Shown: positions 7,615-14,824 of the stretch, one piece after another
Layout of the letters: every line of letters begins with the position of its first letter
Numbering within the stretch: position 1 is the stretch's first letter
Assembly: GCA_964608265.1 (NCBI GenBank)
Contig: CAZSNP010000018.1
Location: 1 to 64,000, forward strand
Origin: JANWXR01 sp964608265
Lineage (GTDB): Bacteria; Chloroflexota; Anaerolineae; Anaerolineales; UBA6663
Reading direction: 5' to 3'
Length of the DNA: 64,000 bases
Position numbers and translations under genes: made by a program
The notes under the pieces: generated by a model
What the model saw: the letters and a program-made list of their open reading frames with translations, nothing else
Told to the model about the DNA's origin: nothing
The model's database searches: none

Positions 7615-9813
7615 ATGAGCGACAGAGGTATGAGTTCACAGGTTTACACAATCGAGGGAATGGATTGCGCCGACTGCGCGCACACGATTGAGAAGGGCGT
7701 GGCGCAGTTGCCCGGCGTGCAGAGCGCGGCGTGCGATTTCGCCACCGCCAAACTGCGCGTCACGGGCACGCCCGGGGCTGAGGTCATCCGCCGCCGCGTC
7801 GAGGCGTTGGGCTACGGCCTCGCGCAGCCCGCCACCCGCCATCAGCCACCTGCCATTCGCCACCCAATCAGCGGCTTTTTGGCTTACATCCTTTCCCGCA
7901 CCGACACCCGCCTCGCCGTCCTCGGAAGCGCCGGCATCCTCATCGCGTGGCTGTCGTCGCTGGCCGGCAATTCCCCCATAATCAACAACGCATTACTGAT
8001 TGCGTCGCTCTCCGTGACCGGTTATCCCGTCGCCCGCAGCGGACTCACCGCGCTGTTCATCAACCGCGAGATCAATATCAATCTGCTGATGACGGTGGCG
8101 GCGGTCGGGGCCGTCATCATCGGCGAGCCGATGGAGGCCGCGACGCTGATGGTGTTGTTTGCGCTGGCCGAGGCGCTCGAGGGCTACACCACCGATCGCG
8201 CCCGCGACAGCCTGCGCGGGTTGATGGCGCTTGCCCCGGCGCAGGCCATTCGGTTGCGCGACGGCCGGGAGGCAACGGTGCCGGTGGAGGTGCTCGCGGT
8301 GGGCGACGTCATCGTCATCCGCCCCGGTGACCGCATCGCGATGGATGGTGTGGTGCTCGCCGGGCACAGCGAGGTCAATCAGGCGCCCATCACGGGTGAG
8401 AGCGTGCCGGTGCTCAAGACGCCCGGGGCGGCGGTCTTCGCCGGGTCGGTGAATGTGGGCGGCGCGCTCGAAGTCCGCGTCACTCACCTCGCCGCCGACA
8501 ACACCCTCAGCCGCATCATCCACCTGGTCGAGGCGGCGCAATCCCATCGCGCGCCGAGCCAGCGCTTTATTGATCAATTCGCTCGCGTGTACACGCCGGC
8601 CGTCGTCGGCCTGGCCGTGCTGGTCGCTGCCCTGCCGCCGCTATTCTTCGGCCAGCCCTTTTTTGATACGGCCACGCAGCACGGCTGGCTGTATCGCGCG
8701 CTGGCCCTGCTCGTCACCGCGTGCCCGTGCGCGCTCGTCATCTCCGCGCCGGTGACGATAATGAGCGCGCTGGCGGCTGCGGCGCGGCGCGGGGTGTTGA
8801 TCAAGGGCGGGGCGCACCTCGAGACGCTGGCGCAAGTGCGCGCCTTTGCCTTCGATAAGACCGGCACGCTCACCCTCGGCGAACCGCGCGTCACCGCGGC
8901 GCGCAGCCTCGACTGCGCCCCGACGTCCAATCCGAGCGAGCCGTGCGCCCAGTGCGACGATGTGCTCGCCCTCGCCTCCGCGCTCGAACGCCGCAGCACG
9001 CATCCGCTCGCCCGCGCGGTGCTGGCCGCCGCCGAGCGGCGCGGCCTCGACGCCGTGTATGCGCCGGCGGTGAACGTCACCGCGCTGGCCGGGCGCGGCG
9101 TGCAAGGTCACGTCAACGGCAAACTGGCCACGCTCGGCAACCACGGCCTGTTCGACGCCGAGCATCCGCACACCGCCGGCCTGTGCGCCGAAGTGCGCGC
9201 CGCCGAGGCGGACGGGCAGACGACGATGCTGCTGTGCGACGGCGACCGGGTGCGCGGCTTCATCGCCGTGGCCGACGCGGTGCGCGACGAAAGCCGCGCG
9301 GCGATTGCCGGCCTCAACGCACTGGGCTGCGCGACGGTGATGCTCACCGGGGATAACGACAGCGTCGCCCGCGCGGTCGGCGCGGCGGTCGGCGTGAGCG
9401 ATGTGCGCGCCGGCCTGCTGCCCGAGCACAAGTTCGCCGCCATCACCGCGTTGCGCGCGCAGCACGGGCGCGTGGCGATGGTCGGCGACGGCATCAACGA
9501 CACCCCGGCCCTGGCCGCCGCCGATGTCGGCATCGCCGCGGGTGGGGCGGCGAGTGCGCAGGCCATCGAGACCGCCGACGTGGTGCTGATGGCCGACGGG
9601 CTGCGCCAGTTGCCGTACGCCGCGCGGCTGGCGCGGTTTGCGCGCCGCCTCATCCTCAACAACGTCGCCTTCAGCCTCGTCACCAAACTGGCCTTCGTCG
9701 CGCTGGCGCTCTTCGGATGGAGCGGGTTGTGGATGGCGGTGGTGGCGGATATGGGCGTGTCGCTGCTGGTCACCCTCAACGGGATGCGGCCATTGCGCTT
9801 CGAGAACTGGTGA
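7615..9813 (+). CDS. P1B-type heavy-metal ATPase, Zn/Cd/Pb (ZntA-like) class
   Basis: The protein of about 732 aa has an N-terminal HMA domain (GMDCADC), a TGES actuator motif, the CPC metal motif (TACPCALV), the DKTGTLT phosphorylation site and the GDGINDTPAL hinge. The last two helices carry NVAFSLVTK and ADMG, matching the Lys and Asp of P1B-2 pumps such as ZntA and CadA, so Zn2+, Cd2+ or Pb2+ efflux is favoured over Cu+. Starts at 7615 and 7630 are both possible; the second has AGAGG close by. It is the last gene of the DUF3105-DUF305 unit. Confidence 0.93.
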   Translation: MSDRGMSSQVYTIEGMDCADCAHTIEKGVAQLPGVQSAACDFATAKLRVTGTPGAEVIRRRVEALGYGLAQPATRHQPPAIRHPISGFLAYILSRTDTRLAVLGSAGILIAWLSSLAGNSPIINNALLIASLSVTGYPVARSGLTALFINREININLLMTVAAVGAVIIGEPMEAATLMVLFALAEALEGYTTDRARDSLRGLMALAPAQAIRLRDGREATVPVEVLAVGDVIVIRPGDRIAMDGVVLAGHSEVNQAPITGESVPVLKTPGAAVFAGSVNVGGALEVRVTHLAADNTLSRIIHLVEAAQSHRAPSQRFIDQFARVYTPAVVGLAVLVAALPPLFFGQPFFDTATQHGWLYRALALLVTACPCALVISAPVTIMSALAAAARRGVLIKGGAHLETLAQVRAFAFDKTGTLTLGEPRVTAARSLDCAPTSNPSEPCAQCDDVLALASALERRSTHPLARAVLAAAERRGLDAVYAPAVNVTALAGRGVQGHVNGKLATLGNHGLFDAEHPHTAGLCAEVRAAEADGQTTMLLCDGDRVRGFIAVADAVRDESRAAIAGLNALGCATVMLTGDNDSVARAVGAAVGVSDVRAGLLPEHKFAAITALRAQHGRVAMVGDGINDTPALAAADVGIAAGGAASAQAIETADVVLMADGLRQLPYAARLARFARRLILNNVAFSLVTKLAFVALALFGWSGLWMAVVADMGVSLLVTLNGMRPLRFENW

Positions 9814-9907
9814 GACACGACCCGGCGCGGGTAGAAGGTCAGGTCGGTCATGCAATCGGGTGGCCGGGTAGGCCGAGCGCCAACCGAGGAATGAGATGGC
9901 CTAACGA

Positions 9908-9933
9908 GAACACCGCCTGTCGAGGCGGTGTTC
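9908..9933. terminator. Bidirectional-type hairpin between the metal operon and tRNA-Ser
   Basis: An 11-bp perfect stem (GAACACCGCCT at 9908-9918, complement at 9923-9933) closes on a 4-nt loop, followed by CCGTTTC. It sits 95 nt after the ATPase stop and 10 nt before the 3' end of the convergent tRNA-Ser, so it can serve both transcripts. Confidence 0.7.
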
Positions 9934-9943
9934 CCGTTTCAGG

Positions 9944-10030
9944 CGGAGAGGGAGGGATTTGAACCCTCGATGGTGTGACCCATACGCGCTTTCCAGACGC
10001 GCGCCATAGACCGGACTAGGCGACCTCTCC
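9944..10030 (-). tRNA. tRNA-Ser (GGA)
   Basis: On the minus strand the 7-bp acceptor stem GGAGAGG pairs with CCTCTCC. A D arm, an anticodon loop CTGGAAA (anticodon GGA), a long variable arm and a T arm with GGTTCAAATCC follow. The 87-nt length and extended variable arm are diagnostic of tRNA-Ser. CCA is not encoded. Confidence 0.96.
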
Positions 10031-10139
10031 AGTCGAGCGCCGGGCATTATACCGAATCCGCAGGGATCGCAATGTGCCCGGAGGCTGACGGTGATCAGTT
10101 TTCAGGGCGTGTGCAAAGTCGCCGAGCCCGCCCTCATCC

Positions 10140-10300
10140 CCCGGCCCCGTAAGCGCAGCGACTCTCCCGCTGGGAGAAGGGGAGCCGGCCCTGACCATTG
10201 GGAGTGGCGGTCCACTGGTGCGATCCACTCCCTCTCCCAGCGGGAGAGGGCGGCGATAGCTTCGGTGCAACGCGCCGAAGCTATCGCGGGTGAGGGCGAA
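10140..10300. repeat. REP-like palindromic intergenic elements
   Basis: The 10031-10376 gap has no convincing gene. It contains TCTCCC/GGGAGA (10163-10177), a GGAGTGG/CCACTCC pair (10201-10231), a 9-bp stem CCCTCTCCC/GGGAGAGGG (10230-10250) and a 13-bp perfect stem (10253-10265 with 10275-10287). The CTCTCCC-GGGAGAG core followed by GGTGAGGG recurs at 24584-24658 and inside the TIR-NACHT gene at 53412-53435, so it is a dispersed repeat family of this genome. Confidence 0.75.
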
Positions 10301-10376
10301 ATGTCGGCATCGTTTGGACTTTGCACATGCCCTGGATCAGTATCAGAGGGCACACGAGACGCGTACGAGCGGATGG

Positions 10377-10444
10377 TATAATCGCGGCGTCAGGAGTCAG
10401 AAATCAGGAGTCAGAAACTTCTGACTCCTGATTTCTGACTCCTG
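10377..10444 (+). promoter_or_regulatory. -10 element and 26-bp perfect hairpin at the 5' end of the chelatase mRNA
   Basis: TATAAT at 10377-10382 predicts transcription starting near 10389-10392. A perfect inverted repeat of 26-bp arms (10391-10416 and 10419-10444) with a two-base loop begins at that point. Each arm is a tandem of the unit CAGGAGTCAGAA. The hairpin therefore forms the extreme 5' end of the mRNA, 15 nt before the ATG at 10460. It could stabilise the mRNA or sequester the ribosome site. No matching -35 box is evident. Confidence 0.6.
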
Positions 10445-10459
10445 TAGTGCTCATCCACT

Positions 10460-11560
10460 ATGCCTCAACTTTTTCCTTTTACGGCCATCGTCGGCCAGGA
10501 GCGGATGAAGCGCGCGCTCATCCTCAACGCGATTGATTCCCGCATCGGCGGGGTGCTCATTCGCGGGGAACGCGGCACGGCTAAATCCACCGCCGCCCGC
10601 GCGCTCTCCGCCCTGCTGCCTGAGATCAGCGTCTTCGCCGAGTCGCCCTTCAACGACGATCCGCACCATCCACCCACCTGGTCGGACTGGGCCAAAGACA
10701 AGACGGCCGCCGGCGAGAAGCTCCATATCGTCCAGCACCGCATCCCGTTCGTGGATCTGCCGGTGAGCGCGACCGAGGACCGGGTGGTGGGCACCCTCGA
10801 TATCGAGAAGGCCATCAAGCGCGGAGAGAAGCACTTCGAGCCGGGCGTGCTGGCAGCGGCCAATCGCGGCCTGCTGTACATTGATGAAGTCAACCTGCTC
10901 GATGACCACGTGGTTGATTTGCTGCTCGACTCGGCGGCGATGGGCGTCAACGTAGTGGAGCGCGAGGGGATTTCGTTCTCGCATCCGGCCCGCTTCATCC
11001 TCGTGGGCACGATGAACCCGGAGGAAGGTGAGTTGCGCCCGCAATTGCTCGACCGCTTCGCCCTGTCGTGCGAGATCCACGGCCTGACCACGCCGCCGGA
11101 GCGCATGGCGGTGATGGAACGCAACCTCGAGAACGACCGCGACCCGGAGGCGTTCCGCGCTAAGTGGGCGTCGAAGGAAAAAGACCTGAGCGACGAGATC
11201 GCCGCCGCGCGCGAATTGGTGGAGAAGGTCGAGTACACGCGGCAGGATTTGTTCTCCATCGCCGCGCTCACTTCGTCCATGCACGTGGACGGACACCGCG
11301 CCGACCTGGTCATCCTCAAAGCGGCCCGGGCGCATGCCGCCTTCCAGAAACGCACGCGCATCACCGACCTCGATATTGCCGTGGCCGCCGAGCTGGCCCT
11401 GCCGCACCGCGTCAAGAAAGGGCCGTTCCAGCAGACCGAGGTCAACCTCACCAACCTGCAAGACCGTATCGAACAGCTCTCCGGCGAGTGGGACGGACAG
11501 GGCGAGGCCCAGCCGCGCTCCGGCGAAGAAGAGATCACGGAAAAAAAAAACAAGAGGTAA
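10460..11560 (+). CDS. Mg/Co-chelatase AAA+ subunit (ChlI/BchI-like), zero-frame product
   Basis: This 366 aa AAA+ ATPase has Walker A GERGTAKST, Walker B LLYIDEVNLLDDHVV, the chelatase insert REGISFSHPARFILVGTMN, and PEEGELRPQLLDRF as sensor/arginine-finger region. It matches the I subunit of magnesium chelatase and the AAA+ half of fused ChlD/cobaltochelatase proteins. The frame ends in EKKNKR just after a run of ten A. The next frame continues at once into a Pro-rich linker and VWA domain without its own start, so a longer product by frameshift is likely. No chlorophyll genes are nearby, so a corrin/cobalt chelatase role is as plausible as a Mg one. Confidence 0.9.
   Translation: MPQLFPFTAIVGQERMKRALILNAIDSRIGGVLIRGERGTAKSTAARALSALLPEISVFAESPFNDDPHHPPTWSDWAKDKTAAGEKLHIVQHRIPFVDLPVSATEDRVVGTLDIEKAIKRGEKHFEPGVLAAANRGLLYIDEVNLLDDHVVDLLLDSAAMGVNVVEREGISFSHPARFILVGTMNPEEGELRPQLLDRFALSCEIHGLTTPPERMAVMERNLENDRDPEAFRAKWASKEKDLSDEIAAARELVEKVEYTRQDLFSIAALTSSMHVDGHRADLVILKAARAHAAFQKRTRITDLDIAVAAELALPHRVKKGPFQQTEVNLTNLQDRIEQLSGEWDGQGEAQPRSGEEEITEKKNKR
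11541..11550 (+). other. A10 slippery run, candidate -1 frameshift or transcriptional slippage site
   Basis: Ten consecutive A lie nine codons before the AAA+ stop would be reached if read with flanks (stop TAA at 11558-11560). Reading AAA codons from 11543 gives the short protein. Moving one base back (codons from 11542) gives KKKQEVTS and enters the open VWA frame. Adding one A during transcription would have the same effect. Purine-rich sequence (GAAGAAGAG) lies about 10 nt upstream. Frameshifting that yields two chelatase subunits from one chlD-type gene has been reported in other bacteria. Confidence 0.68.
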
Positions 11561-12622
11561 CGTCCCAAGGCACCGACTCTGAGTCGCCGGACACGCCTCC
11601 CACCGAGCCACAACTGCAGCCGCAGCACTCGCCCTTCGACCGCGACCCCTCGCGCTGGTGGGAGGGCGGGCAGAAGATCAAGCCCGGCGTCGAATTTCAG
11701 ACCCGCAAGCTCGATACCCCGCTCGACAAAATCACCCGTAAGCAGGGTGGCCGCCGCTCGGTTACCCGCACCGACCGCAAACGCGGCCGTTACATCCAGG
11801 CCAAACCCGCCCACGGCCAGACCAGCGACGTCGCCTTCGACGCCACGCTGCGCGCCGCCGCCCCCAGCCAGATCGCCCGCACCGAACAACGCGAAGAACG
11901 CAAGGTCGCCTTCTCCATCGAGATGACCGATCTGCAAAAAAAAGTGCGCGTCAAGCGCGCGGCCAATCTGATTCTGTTTGTGGTGGATGCTTCGTGGAGC
12001 ATGGCCGTGGCCGAGCGCATGCAGGCGACGAAGGGCGCGATCATGTCGCTGCTCACTGATGCGTATCAGCGGCGCGACCGGGTCGGGCTGATCGTTTTTC
12101 AGAAGAACCGCGCCATCACCATCCTGCCGCCGACCAATTCGGTGCAGCTCGCGCAACGGGCTCTGGCCGATATCCCCGTCGGCGGGAAGACGCCGCTCTC
12201 GGCCGGCCTGATGCTGGCCTTCGAGACGTTGATGCAGGAGAGGCGCAACCACCCGGACGTGATGCCGCTGATGATCATGCTCACCGATGGCGCGGGCAAC
12301 GTCTCCGTCACCGACCTGCCCCCGCAGATCGAGGCTCACAAGATCGCCGAGCAGTTCAAGGACGAGCACATCCGCTCGGTCGTCATCAACATGGAGCACG
12401 CCGCCTTCGATCAGGGCCTGGCGCGCCAACTGGCCGAGCACCTGGGCTGCGAGTGCTACANNNNNNNNNNNNNNNNNNNNNNNNNNNNNNNNNNNNNNNN
12501 NNNNNNNNNNNNNNNNNNNNNNNNNNNNNNNNNNNNNNNNNNNNNNNNNNNNNNNNNNNNCGCTGAGCGAGCTGAAGGCCGAGGCGCTGTACTACGCGGT
12601 GAAGGAGGAACTGAAAGGATGA
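11542..12622 (+). CDS. Chelatase linker and VWA (ChlD/CobT-like) part, -1 frame, spans assembly gap
   Basis: In the -1 frame a Pro/Gln-rich acidic linker (about 25-60 residues) leads to a conserved basic segment and a VWA domain with the MIDAS motif DASWSM and a distal TDGAGN. No start codon lies between the upstream frame's stop and the conserved part, so it is probably expressed as a fusion with the AAA+ half (about 700 aa). The gap of 100 Ns breaks the frame. If it is closed, the protein ends TLSELKAEALYYAV...LKG at 12622, exactly as in the downstream duplicate. In chelatases the VWA subunit couples AAA+ ATP hydrolysis to the large metal-inserting subunit. Confidence 0.82.
12461..12560. 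other. Assembly gap (100 N)
   Basis: The run is exactly 100 N, the usual placeholder for unknown size. Bases on either side (ending gagtgctaca and starting cgctgagcga) are directly adjacent in the duplicate copy at 12736-12834, and copy lengths match at 99 bp when the gap is set to zero. The gap probably hides nothing or whole repeat units. Confidence 0.95.
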
Positions 12623-12623
12623 A

Positions 12624-12724
12624 GTTGGCAGCGGATGAAAACGGATAGCGCGGGTAAGAGAGCGGATGGGGTCGTGATAGCCCATCCGCTCATCCGTTGT
12701 ATCCGCGCTTGATCCGCTGCCAAC
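12624..12724. repeat. Nested inverted repeat of the AGCGGATGGG family
   Basis: The outer arms are 13 bp and perfect (12624-12636 GTTGGCAGCGGAT with 12712-12724). The inner arms are AGCGGATGGG (12661-12670) and its complement (12681-12690). The same decamer hairpin is the terminator at 33016-33040. Similar GGAT-rich tracts fill 41710-42250. The element lies between the chelatase gene end and the duplicated gene tail. Confidence 0.75.
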
Positions 12725-12735
12725 ATCCGGGCACC

Positions 12736-12834
12736 CGCCAACTGGCCGAGCACCTGGGCTGCGAGTGCTACACGCTGAGCGAGCTGAAGGCCGAGGCGCT
12801 GTACTACGCGGTGAAGGAGGAACTGAAGGGGTAG
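12736..12834 (+). pseudogene. Duplicated 3' end of the chelatase VWA gene
   Basis: These 99 bp repeat the last 99 bp of the chelatase gene (12424-12460 plus 12561-12622) almost exactly, ending in its own TAG instead of TGA. There is no promoter, start or upstream domain, so this is a gene-tail remnant. It could be a real tandem duplication or a scaffolding artefact at the adjoining gap. Confidence 0.85.
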
Positions 12835-12921
12835 GGGGCTGAGGATTGATGACTGATGATCGCAGCTTGAGCGGAACCCGCGATTCTTGACGGAACATCC
12901 TCTTGCGATAACGGAGGCGCC

Positions 12922-13197
12922 ATGACAACCAAAGGCCGCAAACAGCAACGGGTGAGGGAAACGGCGGTGCGATTCATTTCCACACCCAGGCCGGAAACTT
13001 ATCACACGACTGTCACCTCGAAAGGCCGGGTCACAATTCCGGCGGCGTTGCGAAAGAGGCTCAACATCACGCTCAGGACGAGGCTGGATGTGCTGGATGA
13101 TGGCGACCGCATCATCCTCAAACCGATGGCTGTGACGAGGGCTTTGAGACGCTGGCGCAGACCGACAGGAAAAACGGAGCGCAGTGAAGAGGAGTGA
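12922..13197 (+). CDS. AbrB/SpoVT-like DNA-binding protein
   Basis: This 91 aa basic protein contains the swapped-hairpin AbrB core, TVTSKGRVTIPAALRKRLNI followed by LDVLDDGDRIILKP. The core is shared by transition-state regulators and MazE/VapB-type antitoxins. A GGAGG site lies 5 nt before the ATG. The roughly 35-residue N-terminal and basic C-terminal tails are longer than in most antitoxins and no toxin gene is adjacent, so an orphan regulator is as likely as an antitoxin. Confidence 0.8.
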   Translation: MTTKGRKQQRVRETAVRFISTPRPETYHTTVTSKGRVTIPAALRKRLNITLRTRLDVLDDGDRIILKPMAVTRALRRWRRPTGKTERSEEE

Positions 13198-13201
13198 GAA
13201 C

Positions 13202-13232
13202 GACCCGGAGGGTTTTCAATACCCTCCGGGTC
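13202..13232. terminator. Bidirectional terminator between abrB-like gene and pfk
   Basis: A 12-bp perfect stem, GACCCGGAGGGT (13202-13213) with its complement (13221-13232), encloses a 7-nt loop. It is flanked by TCTTCTC on the right and GTTCTCAC on the complementary strand. It lies between convergent genes, five bases after the AbrB stop and nine before the pfk stop. Confidence 0.8.
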
Positions 13233-13241
13233 TCTTCTCGA

Positions 13242-14411
13242 TCAATACAGGAACATCGGCTTGCCGAGCATGTCGCGGACTTTGGGTTTGTAGTTTTGCT
13301 GGTCGTACAGGGCGGTCACGTCTACGCGCTTCTTGCCGGCGGTGATCATTTCAATCGGCACGGTGGTGTAAATCCCTTGTTGCAGCGCCACCAGCCGGCC
13401 CGTGTGGCCCATCGCGATCTGGTCAAGGGCCAGGTAGCCGAACGAGTTCGCCACCATCCGGTCGAGCGAGTCGGGCGCGCCCGAGCGCATGATGTACGCC
13501 AGTTGCTCGTACATGATGTTGATGCCGGAGCGGGCTTTGATCTCCTGGGCCAGCAACTGGCCGATGCCGCCCAGCTTGCGGTGGCCGTACGCATCGGCCT
13601 CGCCGCTTTCCACGATGCTGCCGCCGACGAAGGTCGCGCCTTCGGAGATCGTCACCATCGCGTAGTTGGAGGGGTTGCGCGTCCGGTCGTCCTTGAGGAA
13701 GTTGATCAGCCGCTCGAAGTCGAACGGCACCTCCGAGATCACCGCGCGATCCACATCCGAAAGATACGCCGCGAAGAGCGAGGTCTCGCCCGAGTTGCGG
13801 CCAAACAGCTCGACCACGCCGATGCGCTCGTGTGAGCCGACCGAGGTGCGGAAGGCCGTGATCGCTTCCACCGAACGGGTCACCGCCGTCGAAAAGCCGA
13901 TGCAGTAATCGGTGCCGAAGACATCGTTGTCCATCGTCTTGGGGATGGCGACGATCTGCACGCCTTCGTGGTGCAGCCGGCTGGCGTAGCTCAGGGTGTC
14001 GTCGCCGCCGATGGGGATGAGGGCGTCGAGCTGGAGATGGTCGATGACGCGCATGACGTGCCTGGTGCAATCCACCGTCCCTTTGGAGTTCGGTGCGCGC
14101 TCGCCCTCGGCAACATGCTCGGGCGCCTCGCTCGGCTTGACGTTGGAGGGGTTGGTGCGCGAGGTGTGCAGGATGGTGCCGCCGGTGCGGTCAATGGTGC
14201 GCACGCGCTCGGCGGTCAGGGGCAGCGTCCACTTCTCCGTGTGGCTGGGGTCGTCGGGGTTGAAGCCGAGCAGGCCCATCCAGCCGCGACGGATGCCGAC
14301 CACTTCGATGCTATGCTGGGCGGCGCGGCTGACGATGGCCTTGATGGCGACGTTGAGGCCGGGCACATCACCGCCCCCGGTCAGCACGCCGATACGCCGT
14401 TTTGAGGTCAT
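13242..14411 (-). CDS. 6-phosphofructokinase, PPi-type signature
   Basis: The 389 aa PFK begins IGVLTGGGDVPGLN and has the substrate loop PKTMDNDVFGTDYCIGFSTA. The two specificity positions are Asp in GGDDT (Gly in ATP-PFK, GGDGS) and Lys in PKTMDND (Gly in ATP-PFK, PGTIDND). This combination marks PPi-dependent PFKs, so it probably phosphorylates fructose-6-phosphate with pyrophosphate reversibly. Length and fold fit group II/III bacterial PFKs. It is monocistronic and convergent with the AbrB-like gene. Kinetic dependence on PPi remains a prediction. Confidence 0.9.
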   Translation of the reverse strand: MTSKRRIGVLTGGGDVPGLNVAIKAIVSRAAQHSIEVVGIRRGWMGLLGFNPDDPSHTEKWTLPLTAERVRTIDRTGGTILHTSRTNPSNVKPSEAPEHVAEGERAPNSKGTVDCTRHVMRVIDHLQLDALIPIGGDDTLSYASRLHHEGVQIVAIPKTMDNDVFGTDYCIGFSTAVTRSVEAITAFRTSVGSHERIGVVELFGRNSGETSLFAAYLSDVDRAVISEVPFDFERLINFLKDDRTRNPSNYAMVTISEGATFVGGSIVESGEADAYGHRKLGGIGQLLAQEIKARSGINIMYEQLAYIMRSGAPDSLDRMVANSFGYLALDQIAMGHTGRLVALQQGIYTTVPIEMITAGKKRVDVTALYDQQNYKPKVRDMLGKPMFLY

Positions 14412-14533
14412 AGGGTTTCCCTGTCGTTTTGGTGAGATGGCACAATTATGCCGCAGTTTGGCGGGTTGGGCCTGGTCATTCTGGCTAATTTTCGGACGCT
14501 GAGCGCGGGGCAGGTCGTGGCGGTAAAAGGTGC

Positions 14534-14563
14534 TTGACTTCGCCGCTTGGCCCGTGCTAAACT
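14534..14563 (+). promoter_or_regulatory. Sigma70-like promoter for leader ORF and RIO kinase
   Basis: TTGACT (14534-14539), an 18-nt spacer and TAAACT (14558-14563) form a good -35/-10 pair. Transcription would start near 14570, about 50 nt before the leader ORF start. Confidence 0.68.
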
Positions 14564-14618
14564 GCGCCCGTCATCACGGAATTCAACTCTCAAGTCTTCA
14601 GGAAAGGAGGCGCTGCGC

Positions 14619-14696
14619 ATGACAACCCATCGTTCCATCTCGGTCGTGGCTCCGGCCACTGTTGTGTCATGCCCGAACGCGCCTCGCTCCGCCTGA
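14619..14696 (+). CDS. 25-aa leader peptide ORF upstream of the RIO kinase
   Basis: A strong ribosome site AAGGAGG (14604-14610) lies 8 nt before the ATG. The ORF reads MTTHRSISVVAPATVVSCPN and five more residues to TGA at 14694. Promoter, strong RBS, short ORF, then a GC-rich hairpin before the next gene is the plan of an attenuation leader. The peptide is rich in Ser, Val, Ala and Thr, with no run of one regulatory amino acid. No known leader family is recognised. Confidence 0.5.
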   Translation: MTTHRSISVVAPATVVSCPNAPRSA

Positions 14697-14724
14697 CCGA
14701 TTAGGCCCAACGCTTAATCCCTCG

Positions 14725-14763
14725 CGGCCACGAGTGCTTTCGGTGCTCGTGGCCGTCGTGTTT
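14725..14763 (+). terminator. Attenuator-like hairpin before the RIO kinase gene
   Basis: A 10-bp stem CGGCCACGAG (14725-14734) with CTCGTGGCCG (14746-14755), extended by three inner pairs that include wobbles, is followed by TCGTGTTTC. It lies 29 nt after the leader ORF and 62 nt before the kinase start, so it may terminate transcription conditionally. Confidence 0.55.
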
Positions 14764-14824
14764 CTCCGACCCGGAGGCGCGCGGCCACTGTTTGCCGTTC
14801 TGTCTCTTGAGTTTGAGAAACACC

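Noticed and set aside
10465..12441. Long minus-strand frame opposite the chelatase genes
   Set aside because: Antisense shadow; the plus strand carries Walker and MIDAS motifs.
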